DNA of 64,000 nt from CAYZXL01 sp964482435 (GTDB lineage: Bacteria; Auribacterota; JABMQX01). Of this stretch, positions 51,277 through 60,360 are shown piece by piece (within the stretch, counting starts at the first letter, position 1; the number at the start of each line of letters is the position of its first letter). Made by a program: the position numbers and the translations under genes. The stretch is from assembly GCA_964482435.1 (NCBI GenBank), contig CAYZXL010000012.1:1-64000 (forward strand). Direction: 5' to 3'. The notes beneath the pieces were generated by a model. It ran no database searches, was not told where the DNA came from, and saw only the letters and a program-made list of their open reading frames with translations.

Positions 51277-52062
51277 CTACCACATCACCTCGCCGCCCGT
51301 GATGCCAAGCGCCTGACCGGTTATGTAGCTGGCTCTGTCGCCGGCGAGGAAAACGACCATGTTCGTAACGTCTTCGTAGGCGCACCCTCGTCCGAGGGGA
51401 ACTTGCGTCTCGTACTTCTTCCGCACTTCCTCGACGGTGATTCCCCACTTTTTGGCGTACTGCTCGTAGAGGCTGTCCAGCCAGAGCGGCGAATCAAGCA
51501 GGTTTCCGGGGCAGATGGCGTTGACGCGGATTCCGTAGGGAGCGAGCTCCAGAGCGAGGCTCTGCGTCAAACCAATCCCGCCGAACTTCGACGCAGCGTA
51601 GGCGCTGTTCTTGAAGCTGCCGACCTTCCCGGACTTCGAGTTTATCTGGATGATGTTTCCTCTTTTCTGCTGAATCATGTATTTCGACACGTGCTTGGCA
51701 CACAGGAAATATCCGATGAGGTTCACCTCGATGACCTTCTTCCAGGCGGCAGCGTCGAAGGAAGGAGTGTCCCCCGCAATCAGGATACCCGCGTTGCTCA
51801 CCAACAGGTCTATCTTTCCAAACTTGCTGAAGGTCGTCTCCATGAGGTGCTGCACTGATGCCTCGTCGGCGACGTCCGTCTGAGCGATGTGAATCTTGTC
51901 CTGAAACTCAAGGTCGTACTTCTCTAAGACAACCGAGAGCCGGTTGAAGTTTATGTCCGCGAAGACGACCTTCGCTCCTTCCTTGAGAAGCCGGTGGGCG
52001 ATGGCCTCTCCCAGCCCCTGAGCCGCTCCTGTGACTATGCCGACCTGACCTTGAAGTTCCAT
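51277..52062 (-). CDS. Short-chain dehydrogenase, sorbitol-6-phosphate 2-dehydrogenase-like
   Basis: 261 residues. SDR hallmarks: GIVTGAAQGLGEAIA at residue 8 (cofactor loop), LLVSNAG near 85, INSKSGKVG with the catalytic serine near 145 and YAASKFGGIGLT (YxxxK) near 157. The C-terminal part, SPLWLDSLYEQYAKKWG then PLGRGCAYEDVTNMVVFLAG, matches the SrlD group that oxidises sorbitol 6-phosphate to fructose 6-phosphate. It starts 1 base after the stop of the zinc dehydrogenase, so they are one transcript. Confidence 0.85.
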   Translation of the reverse strand: MELQGQVGIVTGAAQGLGEAIAHRLLKEGAKVVFADINFNRLSVVLEKYDLEFQDKIHIAQTDVADEASVQHLMETTFSKFGKIDLLVSNAGILIAGDTPSFDAAAWKKVIEVNLIGYFLCAKHVSKYMIQQKRGNIIQINSKSGKVGSFKNSAYAASKFGGIGLTQSLALELAPYGIRVNAICPGNLLDSPLWLDSLYEQYAKKWGITVEEVRKKYETQVPLGRGCAYEDVTNMVVFLAGDRASYITGQALGITGGEVMW

Positions 52063-52063
52063 A

Positions 52064-53110
52064 TTACCCCGCGAATTCCACGACGCTTTTCAGCCCTTCC
52101 CCCTTCTTCGTCGTGATGATTCCCTCGACGATCCTCTCTAAGGGGAAGCGATGAGTGATAACCTGCGCGGCATCGATCTTGCCGCTCTCGATTAGCTCCA
52201 ACGCCTTGACGAATTGCGCTCTATGAGAAGCGAACGCTCCAAATACCGAAATCTCGCGGTAGTGGACGAGGTTCGAGTCGAAGACGATCGTCGGCTTGTC
52301 TTTCGGAAGACCCGCGAAGTAGCTGACCCTTCCCATTTTCGCTGCCATGCGGACGGCGTCCTCCTGCGCCTGGTGAGAGCCGCAGGCGACGATGGCAACT
52401 TCTGCGCCAAGCCCTCCCGTTTCTGCCATCACTTTCTCGACGGACGAGCCAGCTCGCCCGTCCACAATCACGTCTGGCGCGAATCGTTCAGCCATCTTCA
52501 GCCGCTTTTCGTCCACGTCAATGATGATTGTCTTTCCCGCGCCGGCCGCCTTCGCGAGCATCAGGTGCATGCAGCCGATCGGTCCGGCGCCCACAACGAC
52601 AACTGCATCTCCCCGCCCGATGTGAAGATACTCCTGCCCGTTGATGCAGCATGACAGCGGCTCTACCATCGCCGCCACGTCGTAGGGCATTCCGTCGGGG
52701 AGCTCGATGACCGCATTCTGCCGAACTGCTTCCGCAGGAATAGCGACGTATTCTGCGAAGCCGCCGGGATGCTCGTAGCCGATGTGCGAGGCCTCCGGGC
52801 ACATGTGTACAAGGCCCCTCTGGCAGTACCGGCAATGCCCGCATCCGATGCTTGTCACGACCGTGACGCGGTCGCCCATTTTGTGCCCCTTTACGCCAGC
52901 TCCCACCTCGACGATGTCCCCCGCGATTTCGTGCCCGATGATTGCCGGCGGAACGACGTTCTTCTGCCCGTGAAAATAGATTCGCCCGTCCGTGCCGCAA
53001 ATCGCGCATGCCTTGACCTGAAGCAAGACTTCGCCTTCCCGGCACTTCGGCTTCGGGACCTCCTTCACCTCCATCCTCTCCGGTCCCATGAACACCGCTG
53101 CTTTCATCAT
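52064..53110 (-). CDS. Zinc-dependent alcohol/polyol dehydrogenase
   Basis: About 348 residues. Start at the ATG-ATG pair 53110/53107 (MMKAAVFMGP), the normal family N-terminus; an upstream ATG at 53128 has no ribosome site. Catalytic zinc: CAICGTDGRIYFHG and GHEIAGDIVEVG. Structural zinc: GCGHCRYCQRGLVHMC near 90. NAD-binding: VVVVGAGPIGCMHLMLA near 165. This is the sorbitol/threonine-dehydrogenase type of the MDR family. Between an FGGY kinase and an SDR gene, a polyol such as sorbitol or xylitol is a fair guess. Confidence 0.88.
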   Translation of the reverse strand: MMKAAVFMGPERMEVKEVPKPKCREGEVLLQVKACAICGTDGRIYFHGQKNVVPPAIIGHEIAGDIVEVGAGVKGHKMGDRVTVVTSIGCGHCRYCQRGLVHMCPEASHIGYEHPGGFAEYVAIPAEAVRQNAVIELPDGMPYDVAAMVEPLSCCINGQEYLHIGRGDAVVVVGAGPIGCMHLMLAKAAGAGKTIIIDVDEKRLKMAERFAPDVIVDGRAGSSVEKVMAETGGLGAEVAIVACGSHQAQEDAVRMAAKMGRVSYFAGLPKDKPTIVFDSNLVHYREISVFGAFASHRAQFVKALELIESGKIDAAQVITHRFPLERIVEGIITTKKGEGLKSVVEFAG

Positions 53111-53174
53111 CTCATCTCTTGGAGCCATGTCGTTCGCTTTTGCTTTTTGTCTGACGGCGAATCCGCGACGCAGC

Positions 53175-54668
53175 TCATATCTGCTTCATCAGCGCATAGA
53201 GCTTGCGGTATTTCTCGAATTTCTCCTCGTATTTGGCCGCCTTGTCCTTGTTCGGGAAGAAGCGCTTTTTCTCTTTCACCAGAAGACCAACCGCTTCCCG
53301 GACGTCTTTGTATTCGCCGACGGCGACGCCCGCGAGCATCGCCATTCCCAAAGAAGCCGCCTCGCTCACGTCAAGAGCTAAGACCTCTCGGTCGAAAATG
53401 TCCGCCTTGAGCTGGAGCCATTTCTCCGACTTCGCTCCGCCTCCGATTGCCCTCAGCTCCTTCACGTCCATCCCCGCTTCCTTCATCAAGTGGAGGTTGA
53501 GCTTTATCTCCATCGTTACGCCTTCGAGAATCGCCTTGATGAATTCCTCCCTCTTCGTGGCGAGGTCAAGGCCGATGACCGCACTCTTCGGATTTGGATC
53601 GAGATAGGGAGTCCCCGTCGAGCCAAAGTGCGGCAAAAGCAATATCCGAGTCGGCTCGTCGGGGATATTCTCCAGGATTATCTCATACGGGTCAACGCCC
53701 CTCTGCCTGGCTTCAGCCACATCCTGCTGCCCGAACGTGTCCCTGAACCATCGCAGGAGACACCCACCCGTGAAATTGTAAGCAAGGCAAACGTACATTC
53801 CCGCAACCGTGTGCGGATAGGAGCAGAAGTTGTTCTCGACCATCTTCTCATTGACGATGTGCTCGGTAAAGGCAGCGGTAACGCACTCCACCGTCCCTGT
53901 TGCATCCATCGCAAGGTTCGGCGCGATGACCCCCGAGCCAAGGGCGCCTGCCGGCTGGTCGTGCCCGCCCGCGACGGCGAGCGTCCCTTCCGGCAGTCCC
54001 AGGTCTTTCGCCGTTTTCTTTCCGATTCTGCCAACCTCGGTCCCGCTGGGAACTACACTCGCCAGCCGGTTTTTATCGAAATCTATCTCGGCGAGAATCT
54101 CGTCGGACCAATCGCCTTTCTCTATGTCGAGCATCATGCTTCGCCCGGCGAGGGAGAGGTCGGTCGCCGGATCAAGCCCCAACTTGAAGTAAGCGAAATC
54201 CTCGAAGAACAGAAACTTCCAGGCTCTCCTGTAAACCTCCGGCTTATTCACTTTCAGCCAGAGGAGCTTCGGCGGCGTCGTGATGTGCCCCGGCGGGATG
54301 CCGGTTATTCGCAGAATGGCCTCGCGGCCGAATTTCTCGCCCCATCTTTTCTCCAATCCGGCGGTTCGTGAATCGAACGTCGTAATCGCATTGTGGAGAA
54401 CCGTGCCATCCTTCGTGACCGGCGTTACGGCTTCCCCTTGAGAGCAAACCGCCAGAGCCTTTACCGGGTCCCTCTTCGTCCGGGCGGTGACCTCCCGGAT
54501 TGCGGAGGCGACTTTCACCCAGACCTCATTTGAGTCGAGCTCCATCCAGCCCGGGTTCGGGTGCCTTAGCGGATACTCCCGGTACGCCAACGCGACGATG
54601 TTTCCATCCGCCGAAAACGCAACGACCTTGCAGCCCGTCGTCCCGATGTCAATGCTCATCAAGCTCAT
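53175..54668 (-). CDS. FGGY-family carbohydrate kinase
   Basis: 497 residues, normal length. First ATP-binding lobe MSLMSIDIGTTGCKVVAFS, PNPGWMELDSNEVW near 40 (the GW.E.D. pattern), AVAGGHDQPAGALGSG near 230, and the second-lobe signature AIGGGAKSEKWLQLKADIFD near 415. The group includes xylulokinases, gluconokinases and related pentulose/hexulose kinases; the substrate cannot be fixed from sequence alone. It heads the four-gene polyol cluster, 90 bases downstream of the ABC ATPase gene. Confidence 0.9.
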   Translation of the reverse strand: MSLMSIDIGTTGCKVVAFSADGNIVALAYREYPLRHPNPGWMELDSNEVWVKVASAIREVTARTKRDPVKALAVCSQGEAVTPVTKDGTVLHNAITTFDSRTAGLEKRWGEKFGREAILRITGIPPGHITTPPKLLWLKVNKPEVYRRAWKFLFFEDFAYFKLGLDPATDLSLAGRSMMLDIEKGDWSDEILAEIDFDKNRLASVVPSGTEVGRIGKKTAKDLGLPEGTLAVAGGHDQPAGALGSGVIAPNLAMDATGTVECVTAAFTEHIVNEKMVENNFCSYPHTVAGMYVCLAYNFTGGCLLRWFRDTFGQQDVAEARQRGVDPYEIILENIPDEPTRILLLPHFGSTGTPYLDPNPKSAVIGLDLATKREEFIKAILEGVTMEIKLNLHLMKEAGMDVKELRAIGGGAKSEKWLQLKADIFDREVLALDVSEAASLGMAMLAGVAVGEYKDVREAVGLLVKEKKRFFPNKDKAAKYEEKFEKYRKLYALMKQI

Positions 54669-54758
54669 TGTTCGCCCTTCTTCTGCCGGTCAACGTTTGC
54701 CTGTCTCAGTGGAAACTGCTCGGTCAATTTCTCGCCAACTCAATTAACACGCGCCGAT

Positions 54759-55418
54759 TCAGCCCTCAACCACCTGCCCATCCCTTAACCGGACAATCCG
54801 CCGACAGTGTTCCGCGACCACCCGCTCGTGCGTGACAATTACGATTGTCGTTCCCTTCCGATTCAAATCCTCGAAAATCCTCATGATTGCCTTCCCGGAC
54901 TCCGAGTCGAGGTTGCCGGTCGGCTCGTCGGCAAGGACGAGGTGCGGATTCTTGACGATGGCTCGCGCGATTGCGACCCGCTGCTGCTCTCCGCCGGACA
55001 TCTCGCCCGGCCTGTGCCAGAGGCGATCTTTCAGGCCGACGCTCTCCAGCGCCGCGATGACTTTTTCCTTCTTATTGTCCACACCGCTGTACATCAGAGG
55101 AAGCATTACGTTTCGGACGGCGTTCTCGTTCCACAACAGGTTGAAAGCCTGGAAAACAAATCCGATTTCCTTGTTTCTGACCCGGGTCAGCTCCCGATCG
55201 CTGAACCCGGAGACGTCCCGCCCGCGAAACAAGTACCTCCCCGACGTGGGCCGATCAAGACAGCCCATGATGTGCAAAAGCGTGGACTTCCCGGAGCCGG
55301 ACGGCCCCATCACCGCGACGAATTCTCCTTCTTCGATCTTCAAGCAGATGTCGTTGATCGCCTGAATCTCGACCGTTCCCATCCGATATGTCTTGATCAC
55401 GTTGAAAAGCTCGACCAT
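54759..55418 (-). CDS. Orphan ABC ATPase of the LolD/MacB type
   Basis: 219 residues. Walker A GPSGSGKSTLLHIMG at residue 36, the LolD/MacB marker GFVFQAFNLLW near 88, signature MSGGEQQRVAIARAIV near 140, Walker B LVLADEPTGNLD near 160 and the H-loop TIVIVTHE near 193. Such ATPases power FtsX-type permeases that extract lipoproteins or drive efflux. No FtsX-like permease gene is next to it, which is unusual. Its natural partner may be elsewhere, possibly with the adaptor at 39844-41511. Confidence 0.93.
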   Translation of the reverse strand: MVELFNVIKTYRMGTVEIQAINDICLKIEEGEFVAVMGPSGSGKSTLLHIMGCLDRPTSGRYLFRGRDVSGFSDRELTRVRNKEIGFVFQAFNLLWNENAVRNVMLPLMYSGVDNKKEKVIAALESVGLKDRLWHRPGEMSGGEQQRVAIARAIVKNPHLVLADEPTGNLDSESGKAIMRIFEDLNRKGTTIVIVTHERVVAEHCRRIVRLRDGQVVEG

Positions 55419-55476
55419 GCTCAGCCAATCTCATCCGAGAAAGACACAAGTGCAGTTCCTTCTGCGAGGCGGCGAT

Positions 55477-55506
55477 AATATAACTTTCCGGCAGCCGGGG
55501 TGTCAA
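55477..55506 (-). promoter_or_regulatory. Sigma70-type promoter for the ABC ATPase gene
   Basis: Minus strand: TTGACA (55506-55501), 18-base spacer, TATATT (55482-55477), about 60 bases before the start codon. Confidence 0.65.
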
Positions 55507-55732
55507 CGCCGGAGCAAAAGGCTTCCGAGCACATGTGCTGGGATTCGCGCGCGGCGTTAGGCTTCGCCTTTTCTTTCCAGGGCGGGGTGCTCAGGCGCGG
55601 CTGGTTTTGAGTGGGGTGCTTTGCAGGCGTTGGGCTATCGCTCCCGTGGTAAACAGGAAGCGTAACGCCGCAATGCCTCAGTCTCGGGCGCATATCCGCG
55701 TACCGTCCACACAGGAGGGGGCCGAGTTCTGT

Positions 55733-55799
55733 CGTGGCATGGGCATCTTGCCCATGATGTTCCATCCCGCCCGTGTCGGGACTGAAAGCGGGATGCCAC
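55733..55799. repeat. Dispersed repeat, short relative C
   Basis: Begins CGTGGCATGGGCATCTTGCC and ends AGCGGGATGCCAC, so GTGGCAT/ATGCCAC form the outer inverted repeat. Its 5' 20 bases match copies A (41560-41652) and B (60228-60312); the middle differs. It is followed by a TTCTCTGCGCTCTCTGCGTG stretch at about 55808-55827, another dispersed type. Confidence 0.6.
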
Positions 55800-55912
55800 A
55801 AACATACATTCTCTGCGCTCTCTGCGTGCTCTGTGGTGACTCCCTCCCAAGACTGAGGCGTTACAAGCCCGGCCCCGCGCCTCCAGGGGACAGCCACACC
55901 GGGCGGCATTCG

Positions 55913-56486
55913 TTACTTCGGCTTCTTCCTCAATTTCAGACTGATATGTGACCTTGATGCAAAATCCTCTGTGGCCATGTGGACGATTTTCGCCTTTGCC
56001 TTTTAGGTCCGAATCAGCAACATTGCTGCTCGCCATCGTCTTGCGCGCTTGATTCACAGCCTCCGCAAGCAGCGCGACCAGCATCAGAGCCGCGGCGACG
56101 CAGTAGAAGCTCCTCGACCTCCCGTCGTTGTAATTGGCAAGGAGACTCTCGAGCGGCGCCCCTCTCTTCCCTTGCTCCCGCAGCCATGCTTCTAGCCCGA
56201 CTGTCCTGATTCTCTCAATATTTTGCCTGCACGCCGCATGAGTCACAAAGCTATCCCAGTCGAAAAACCCGTCATACCTGGTGCAGGGAAAATCGTCGCA
56301 CTCAGCGCATGTGGCGAAACCCTTCTTCTTGACGCAACAGTTGTAGAGCTTGCAGGAAATCGTCAGAGAAACAACCTTGCACCCGGCACACCTGCTCTCT
56401 GCCGTTGACTGGTATCTCGGGCACAAGCCGCAATACATTCCGCAGCAGCCCGCAAGATTTTCCTCGTCCGCCAGCTTCATTTCCAC
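55913..56486 (-). pseudogene. DUF3795 protein gene with a late frameshift
   Basis: The first 165 codons or so (from ATG 56486) are a clear cysteine-rich DUF3795 protein: GCCGMYCGLCPRYQ, CAGCKVVSLTISCKLYNCC, CAECDDFPC, then a helical part. Near 55985 the frame in use drifts into repeat sequence and runs to 55635. In the neighbouring frame the sequence continues as KIVHMATEDFASRSHISLKL and stops at TAA 55913-55915, which looks like the genuine C-terminus (about 190 residues in all). The likely slip is in an A-rich run (AAAAGGCAAAGGCGAAAA). DUF3795 proteins probably bind metal; no function is known. Confidence 0.7.
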
Positions 56487-56660
56487 GGCTCCTTACGTCA
56501 CAATTTCGCTCTTTCTCGCGGTTACAATCAGCTCAAACCTCCTCGAAAACGAACAGGACCGCCAGAGGGCCCCTTCCATCTGCCGCAAAGGCCGCCAAAT
56601 CTACACTGACGTGGAATAGCGAGCCCTGACCGCAGCCAAGTGGCACGCACTGGCTCCTCC

Positions 56661-57587
56661 TCAGTACTCATCACCGTGGGGAACATCTGGGCGCCCCCCC
56701 ACAATCATGGGCCACAATGCACGGGGGAGATTTGGGGCATCGGCCCACACCCTGTCGCGCTCCCGAAGGACCCTGCAAAATTCAAGGGTGTTCTGCACTT
56801 TGACGCGACTGCTTTCATCCTTAGGGTCCCCGAAAAGCGACTTTGTTCCTGCCTGAACGTAGAGGTTGAACCTCCAGTTCAGGCATAAGTAGTCGCGCTG
56901 CGTGTCGGTTAGAGCCGCGGCACCCGTTTTGAAAGGGGCGCCATAAGGATACACGAGGGCGCTCAGTAGCGTTCGTGGATTTTTGGCCAGCGAACTCAAC
57001 TCCGGGTGGGCCTCTTCGACGGAGGTACCGATGATTGCCCCGCACCAATTCTGCGCTTGGGACAACTCATAGGCCTCGATTATGCTCTGGCCAACGAAAA
57101 GGCTGTTCTCTACGTCGAGTGCCAACGGGCCAAAGCATATTGCCCCCCTGCAAGGGAACGTGCCAGCGAAAAGCGATCGTAGGAGGTGCCAAGACGATAC
57201 GATCAAGTTCACGCAGCTATCAAGGCTTGAGTCGAAGCTGTACAGCAAGATAGTGTCCGAGAATTGGAAATGCCCGCATTTGCGCTTCGTCCAATCAACT
57301 TCTACAACGGCATCCCTCTCGATCCCCTCCGCATGAACGACCGCCAGGGACAGCGACTTGACCAACAGCTCCTCCAACGTCCTGGCAAGGAGGCCCAGAT
57401 CCGAAGTCCTCACGCGTTCCTTGAACCCAAGGATGTCTATGAGCGCAACAGCGCGATCCCCGACATCCAGATGGGCCTGCCTGCCAAGACTTACCGGCTT
57501 TTCTGAGAGCTGCCCTTCCGCAGAGAAACGCCACGGCCCTCTGCCGCTTTCCCCTCCCACGTCCCTGTTAACGCCTCCCTCGTGCAT
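56661..57587 (-). CDS. Unknown protein with nucleotidyl-cyclase-like core
   Basis: 308 residues from ATG 57587 (GAGGAG 8 bases upstream). No named family is recognised. The pattern VALIDILGFKE near residue 48, HFQFSDTILLYSF near 107, CRGAICFGPLALD near 150 and GQSIIEAYELSQAQ near 172 resembles the class III nucleotidyl cyclase/GGDEF palm fold: an aspartate in strand one, a second in the hairpin, and a glycine-rich strand. Whether it makes a nucleotide is unknown. It follows the GH51 gene by 94 bases on the same strand. A regulatory or defence-type cyclase relative is possible. Confidence 0.55.
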   Translation of the reverse strand: MHEGGVNRDVGGESGRGPWRFSAEGQLSEKPVSLGRQAHLDVGDRAVALIDILGFKERVRTSDLGLLARTLEELLVKSLSLAVVHAEGIERDAVVEVDWTKRKCGHFQFSDTILLYSFDSSLDSCVNLIVSSWHLLRSLFAGTFPCRGAICFGPLALDVENSLFVGQSIIEAYELSQAQNWCGAIIGTSVEEAHPELSSLAKNPRTLLSALVYPYGAPFKTGAAALTDTQRDYLCLNWRFNLYVQAGTKSLFGDPKDESSRVKVQNTLEFCRVLRERDRVWADAPNLPRALWPMIVGGRPDVPHGDEY

Positions 57588-57681
57588 CTTGCTATCTCCT
57601 CTTGGCCGCGCCCCGTACTCGGACACGGCGTGCATTGCCATCAGACCAGGAACCTGCGAGTGTCATGGAGCCCCGCGCGAG

Positions 57682-59577
57682 CTATCGCTCGCGGACAAGG
57701 GCAAGAACGCTGAGGCTTAGTTTGTCGAGCGACAGGCTCCCCGTCCATTCGGGCAACTTGTCTTCGCGGATGGCGACGGTTGCGGGCTTGCCCGGTTCGT
57801 TAAAGGAATTCTCGTTGGGGCCGGTCATCACGAGCCGCTTGATGCTGGCTATCTTCCCCAAGCCCTCCGCCTTGATTGTGGCCGTCACCGGCTCGGTGCT
57901 CTTGTTGACGATGCCGATATAGGCGGTTTTCCGGTCCTCGCTGAGGCTCGCCACGGCGTCGAGCGGCCCGCTCCCTTCCGCCTTCACGCGCAACTGGCCA
58001 AAATTGTTTCGGTACATCACCAGGGGCAAAGCGACCGTGTCGAACGCTGCTTCGGTCTTGGTGGTCTTGATGGCGCCGAGGACGTTGACGGTCTGTGCCA
58101 TGTTCGCCATGAAGAGGATGTCGTTGTTGCGAATCATCTCGTGCAGGGCGAGGGCGATTCCTATGGCCTCTCTGAGGTGGTAGCGGATGCCAATTTCACC
58201 AAAAACCTCCGGCCCGTGCCAGTAGTTGTACTCGTCCATCGCAATCGGGATCTTCTTGCCTTTCAGGGCCGGAATCGTCTCGTGGTATTTTCTCACGGCG
58301 CCCACGATTCTGACGACCTCGTTGCGAGCCTGGGCGATGTGCTCCGCGAGATTCGGCTTCCGCCCGACGTAGAAATGCTCGCTGAGATAATCCATGTGGT
58401 CGGCGCAATTGCTGAGCATCGCCTCGTCCCACCTGCCGACGTTCCCGACGGCGATGAGCTTGATGCTCGGGTCGGCGGCGCGCATTTTCTCGGCAAACTC
58501 ATTGTGCCTTTTGACGTACTGCTCGACAGGCACATGGCCGAGCTGCCAGTTTCCATACATCTCGTTTCCAATCCCCCAGAATTTCACACCATACGGCTCT
58601 CGGTGGCCGTTTTCTGCCCGAACCTTCCCCCACTTTGAATCGGGGCTTCCGTTGCAGTATTCAAGCTCATCGAGAGCAAGCTGTACGTCCCCGAGACCGG
58701 AGTTCACGACGACCAAAGGTTCCGTGTTCGCCACGCGGCAGAACGTCATGAACTCATCAATTCCGAAATCGTTATGCTCGATTCCCCGCCATGCCGGGTT
58801 TTTGCGAGGCGGCCGTTTGTCAGGGTCGCCAATAGCGTCCTTCCAGTTGTACCCGCTGACGAAATTCCCGCCCGGCCAACGATAGACTGGTGCGTTGAGT
58901 TGCTTGATGAGGTTCAGGGTGTCAGGTCGCATTCCCCGGACGTTGTCCGCGGGCATGAAAGAAACCGCACCGACGTACACCTTGCCTGCCTCTCGCAAAC
59001 CCACGAGCAACTCGCCGTTGTCTGTTGTCTTGCCCGGCTTGAAGCGGAAATCAGATTTAGCGAACTCGTGCGACGGCTTCGTTATCCATGTCGTCTGCCG
59101 ATTGTCCTGTCCTTCCCCCCATCGAATGGCAACCCCGACCCGGCTGACCTCGCCTTCAACTTTATAGGCAATTCTTACGACGTACTCTTTCCCCTCGACG
59201 AACGCAAGGTTTCCTTGAACGATGCCGTGCCATGCCCCGTCTCTTTCTTTCAAGCTGAGGACGGGCGTCCACTTTCCGACGTAGGGCTTTTCCTCGCTCA
59301 TCGAGACAGCGAACCCCTCGCCTGGCGCGAAAACCTTCCAGGGCGATTCGTTGCTTCCGATGCCATAAAAGAATTTGCGGTCCTCCAGCATCTCTGCCCA
59401 GATGCCGCCGTAGATGCACCTTCCCAGATGCTCAATAAACTGCCCGTAAATGTACTTCGAAATCGCGCCTTCCTCCTTCGAGAAATCAACCGTAACCATC
59501 TGCGCTTCTCCGGCAACTGAAGAATTGGCTGTCACGCTTATCAGAACTGCAAGAATAATTCCGCCGACTGGCCTCAT
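57682..59577 (-). CDS. GH51 alpha-L-arabinofuranosidase, exported
   Basis: 631 residues. Signal peptide about 1-24 (ending SSVAGEA), so secreted or periplasmic. Landmarks of glycoside hydrolase family 51: YIYGQFIEHLGRCIYGGIWA near residue 41, APVYRWPGGNFVSGYNWKD near 230, the acid/base glutamate in KFWGIGNEMYGNW near 333, and the nucleophile glutamate in PIAMDEYNYWHGPE near 445. It removes arabinose side chains from plant hemicellulose or pectin. Many GH51 enzymes are cytoplasmic; export here suggests outer polysaccharide breakdown. Confidence 0.93.
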   Translation of the reverse strand: MRPVGGIILAVLISVTANSSVAGEAQMVTVDFSKEEGAISKYIYGQFIEHLGRCIYGGIWAEMLEDRKFFYGIGSNESPWKVFAPGEGFAVSMSEEKPYVGKWTPVLSLKERDGAWHGIVQGNLAFVEGKEYVVRIAYKVEGEVSRVGVAIRWGEGQDNRQTTWITKPSHEFAKSDFRFKPGKTTDNGELLVGLREAGKVYVGAVSFMPADNVRGMRPDTLNLIKQLNAPVYRWPGGNFVSGYNWKDAIGDPDKRPPRKNPAWRGIEHNDFGIDEFMTFCRVANTEPLVVVNSGLGDVQLALDELEYCNGSPDSKWGKVRAENGHREPYGVKFWGIGNEMYGNWQLGHVPVEQYVKRHNEFAEKMRAADPSIKLIAVGNVGRWDEAMLSNCADHMDYLSEHFYVGRKPNLAEHIAQARNEVVRIVGAVRKYHETIPALKGKKIPIAMDEYNYWHGPEVFGEIGIRYHLREAIGIALALHEMIRNNDILFMANMAQTVNVLGAIKTTKTEAAFDTVALPLVMYRNNFGQLRVKAEGSGPLDAVASLSEDRKTAYIGIVNKSTEPVTATIKAEGLGKIASIKRLVMTGPNENSFNEPGKPATVAIREDKLPEWTGSLSLDKLSLSVLALVRER

Positions 59578-59680
59578 GGTTCACCTCCCGCTGACAATTG
59601 TTTTCTGGCTGAAACCTTCCAACTCGGAGCGACTAAACTCATCCCGCCGCGCCAACGCACGCCGAACGAATCCATCCTTT

Positions 59681-60100
59681 CTACGGTTTCTGCGGTGCAT
59701 TCTTATCCTGAGCCTCACCGAAGAGCTTTTTGAGTGCGTCGGAGGGCTTGGTTTCCTTTTCCTTCTCCTTTTTCGGCGGTGGGCGGCGGACAAAACCCTC
59801 GCAACTGTCCGTGGCTTCCACCTCCTTTCTGTGGAGCATGCACTTCTGAATGAAAGGGTCGGTAATGTAATGCTTACAGTTGAGGCAAAGCCGCACCCCG
59901 TCGTCCTCTCTGAAAACCGTTACCTTACCGCGCTCGATGAACTCGATTTGCGTCTCGTCCTCGAATTCCGTTTGGCACACAGAACAGCTCAGTTTCTCCC
60001 CGGTCTTTTTTAGTCCGTCAAATACCGGATGCCGAACCGCAAAAGTGACTTTCCCGCAAACCGGGCAAAAGATTTCGGCCTTCCTGGAATCGCCTGTCAT
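59681..60100 (-). CDS. Small zinc-ribbon protein
   Basis: 139 residues with three pairs of cysteines: FCPVCGKVTF near residue 11, LSCSVCQTEFED near 38, and LCLNCKHYITD near 71, plus CMLHRKEVEATDSCEGF. A likely zinc-binding protein. The lysine-rich C-terminus (PPPKKEKEKETKPSD) may be flexible. No family is recognised with confidence; similar small zinc-ribbon proteins are often of unknown function. It has a good promoter of its own at 60152-60181. Confidence 0.7.
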   Translation of the reverse strand: MTGDSRKAEIFCPVCGKVTFAVRHPVFDGLKKTGEKLSCSVCQTEFEDETQIEFIERGKVTVFREDDGVRLCLNCKHYITDPFIQKCMLHRKEVEATDSCEGFVRRPPPKKEKEKETKPSDALKKLFGEAQDKNAPQKP

Positions 60101-60151
60101 GACGGTGCCTTTCAGCGAAGCGGTGCCGGACTCTTGCGCATCTCAATATGG

Positions 60152-60181
60152 ATAATATCCACGCCACGCCCGGCTTGTCAA
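60152..60181 (-). promoter_or_regulatory. Sigma70-type promoter for the zinc-ribbon gene
   Basis: Minus strand: TTGACA (60181-60176), 18-base spacer, TATTAT (60157-60152), about 50 bases before the start codon at 60100. Confidence 0.65.
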
Positions 60182-60227
60182 CGCAGGCATTACTTCGGGT
60201 GCGGGTGAGTAAACGTGGCATATTATC

Positions 60228-60312
60228 GTGGCACGGGTGTCCCCCCCGTGATTGACGTCGCGGAAGCCTGACATGGGCAAGATGCCGATGCCACGCAAAT
60301 ACAGCCGCACCC
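60228..60312 (-). repeat. Dispersed repeat, copy B (inverted relative to copy A)
   Basis: On the minus strand it reads GGGTGCGGCTGTATTT, then GTGGCATCGGCATCTTGCCC, GCGACGTCAATCACGGG and ends in GTGCCACG. Most bases agree with copy A at 41560-41652; the end of the element is shorter. No protein is encoded by either copy. Confidence 0.7.
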
Positions 60313-60360
60313 TGCCGCCCGCCCCGGCGGCGCAAGGGAAGCCGTGCAGAAAGGGCAGAC

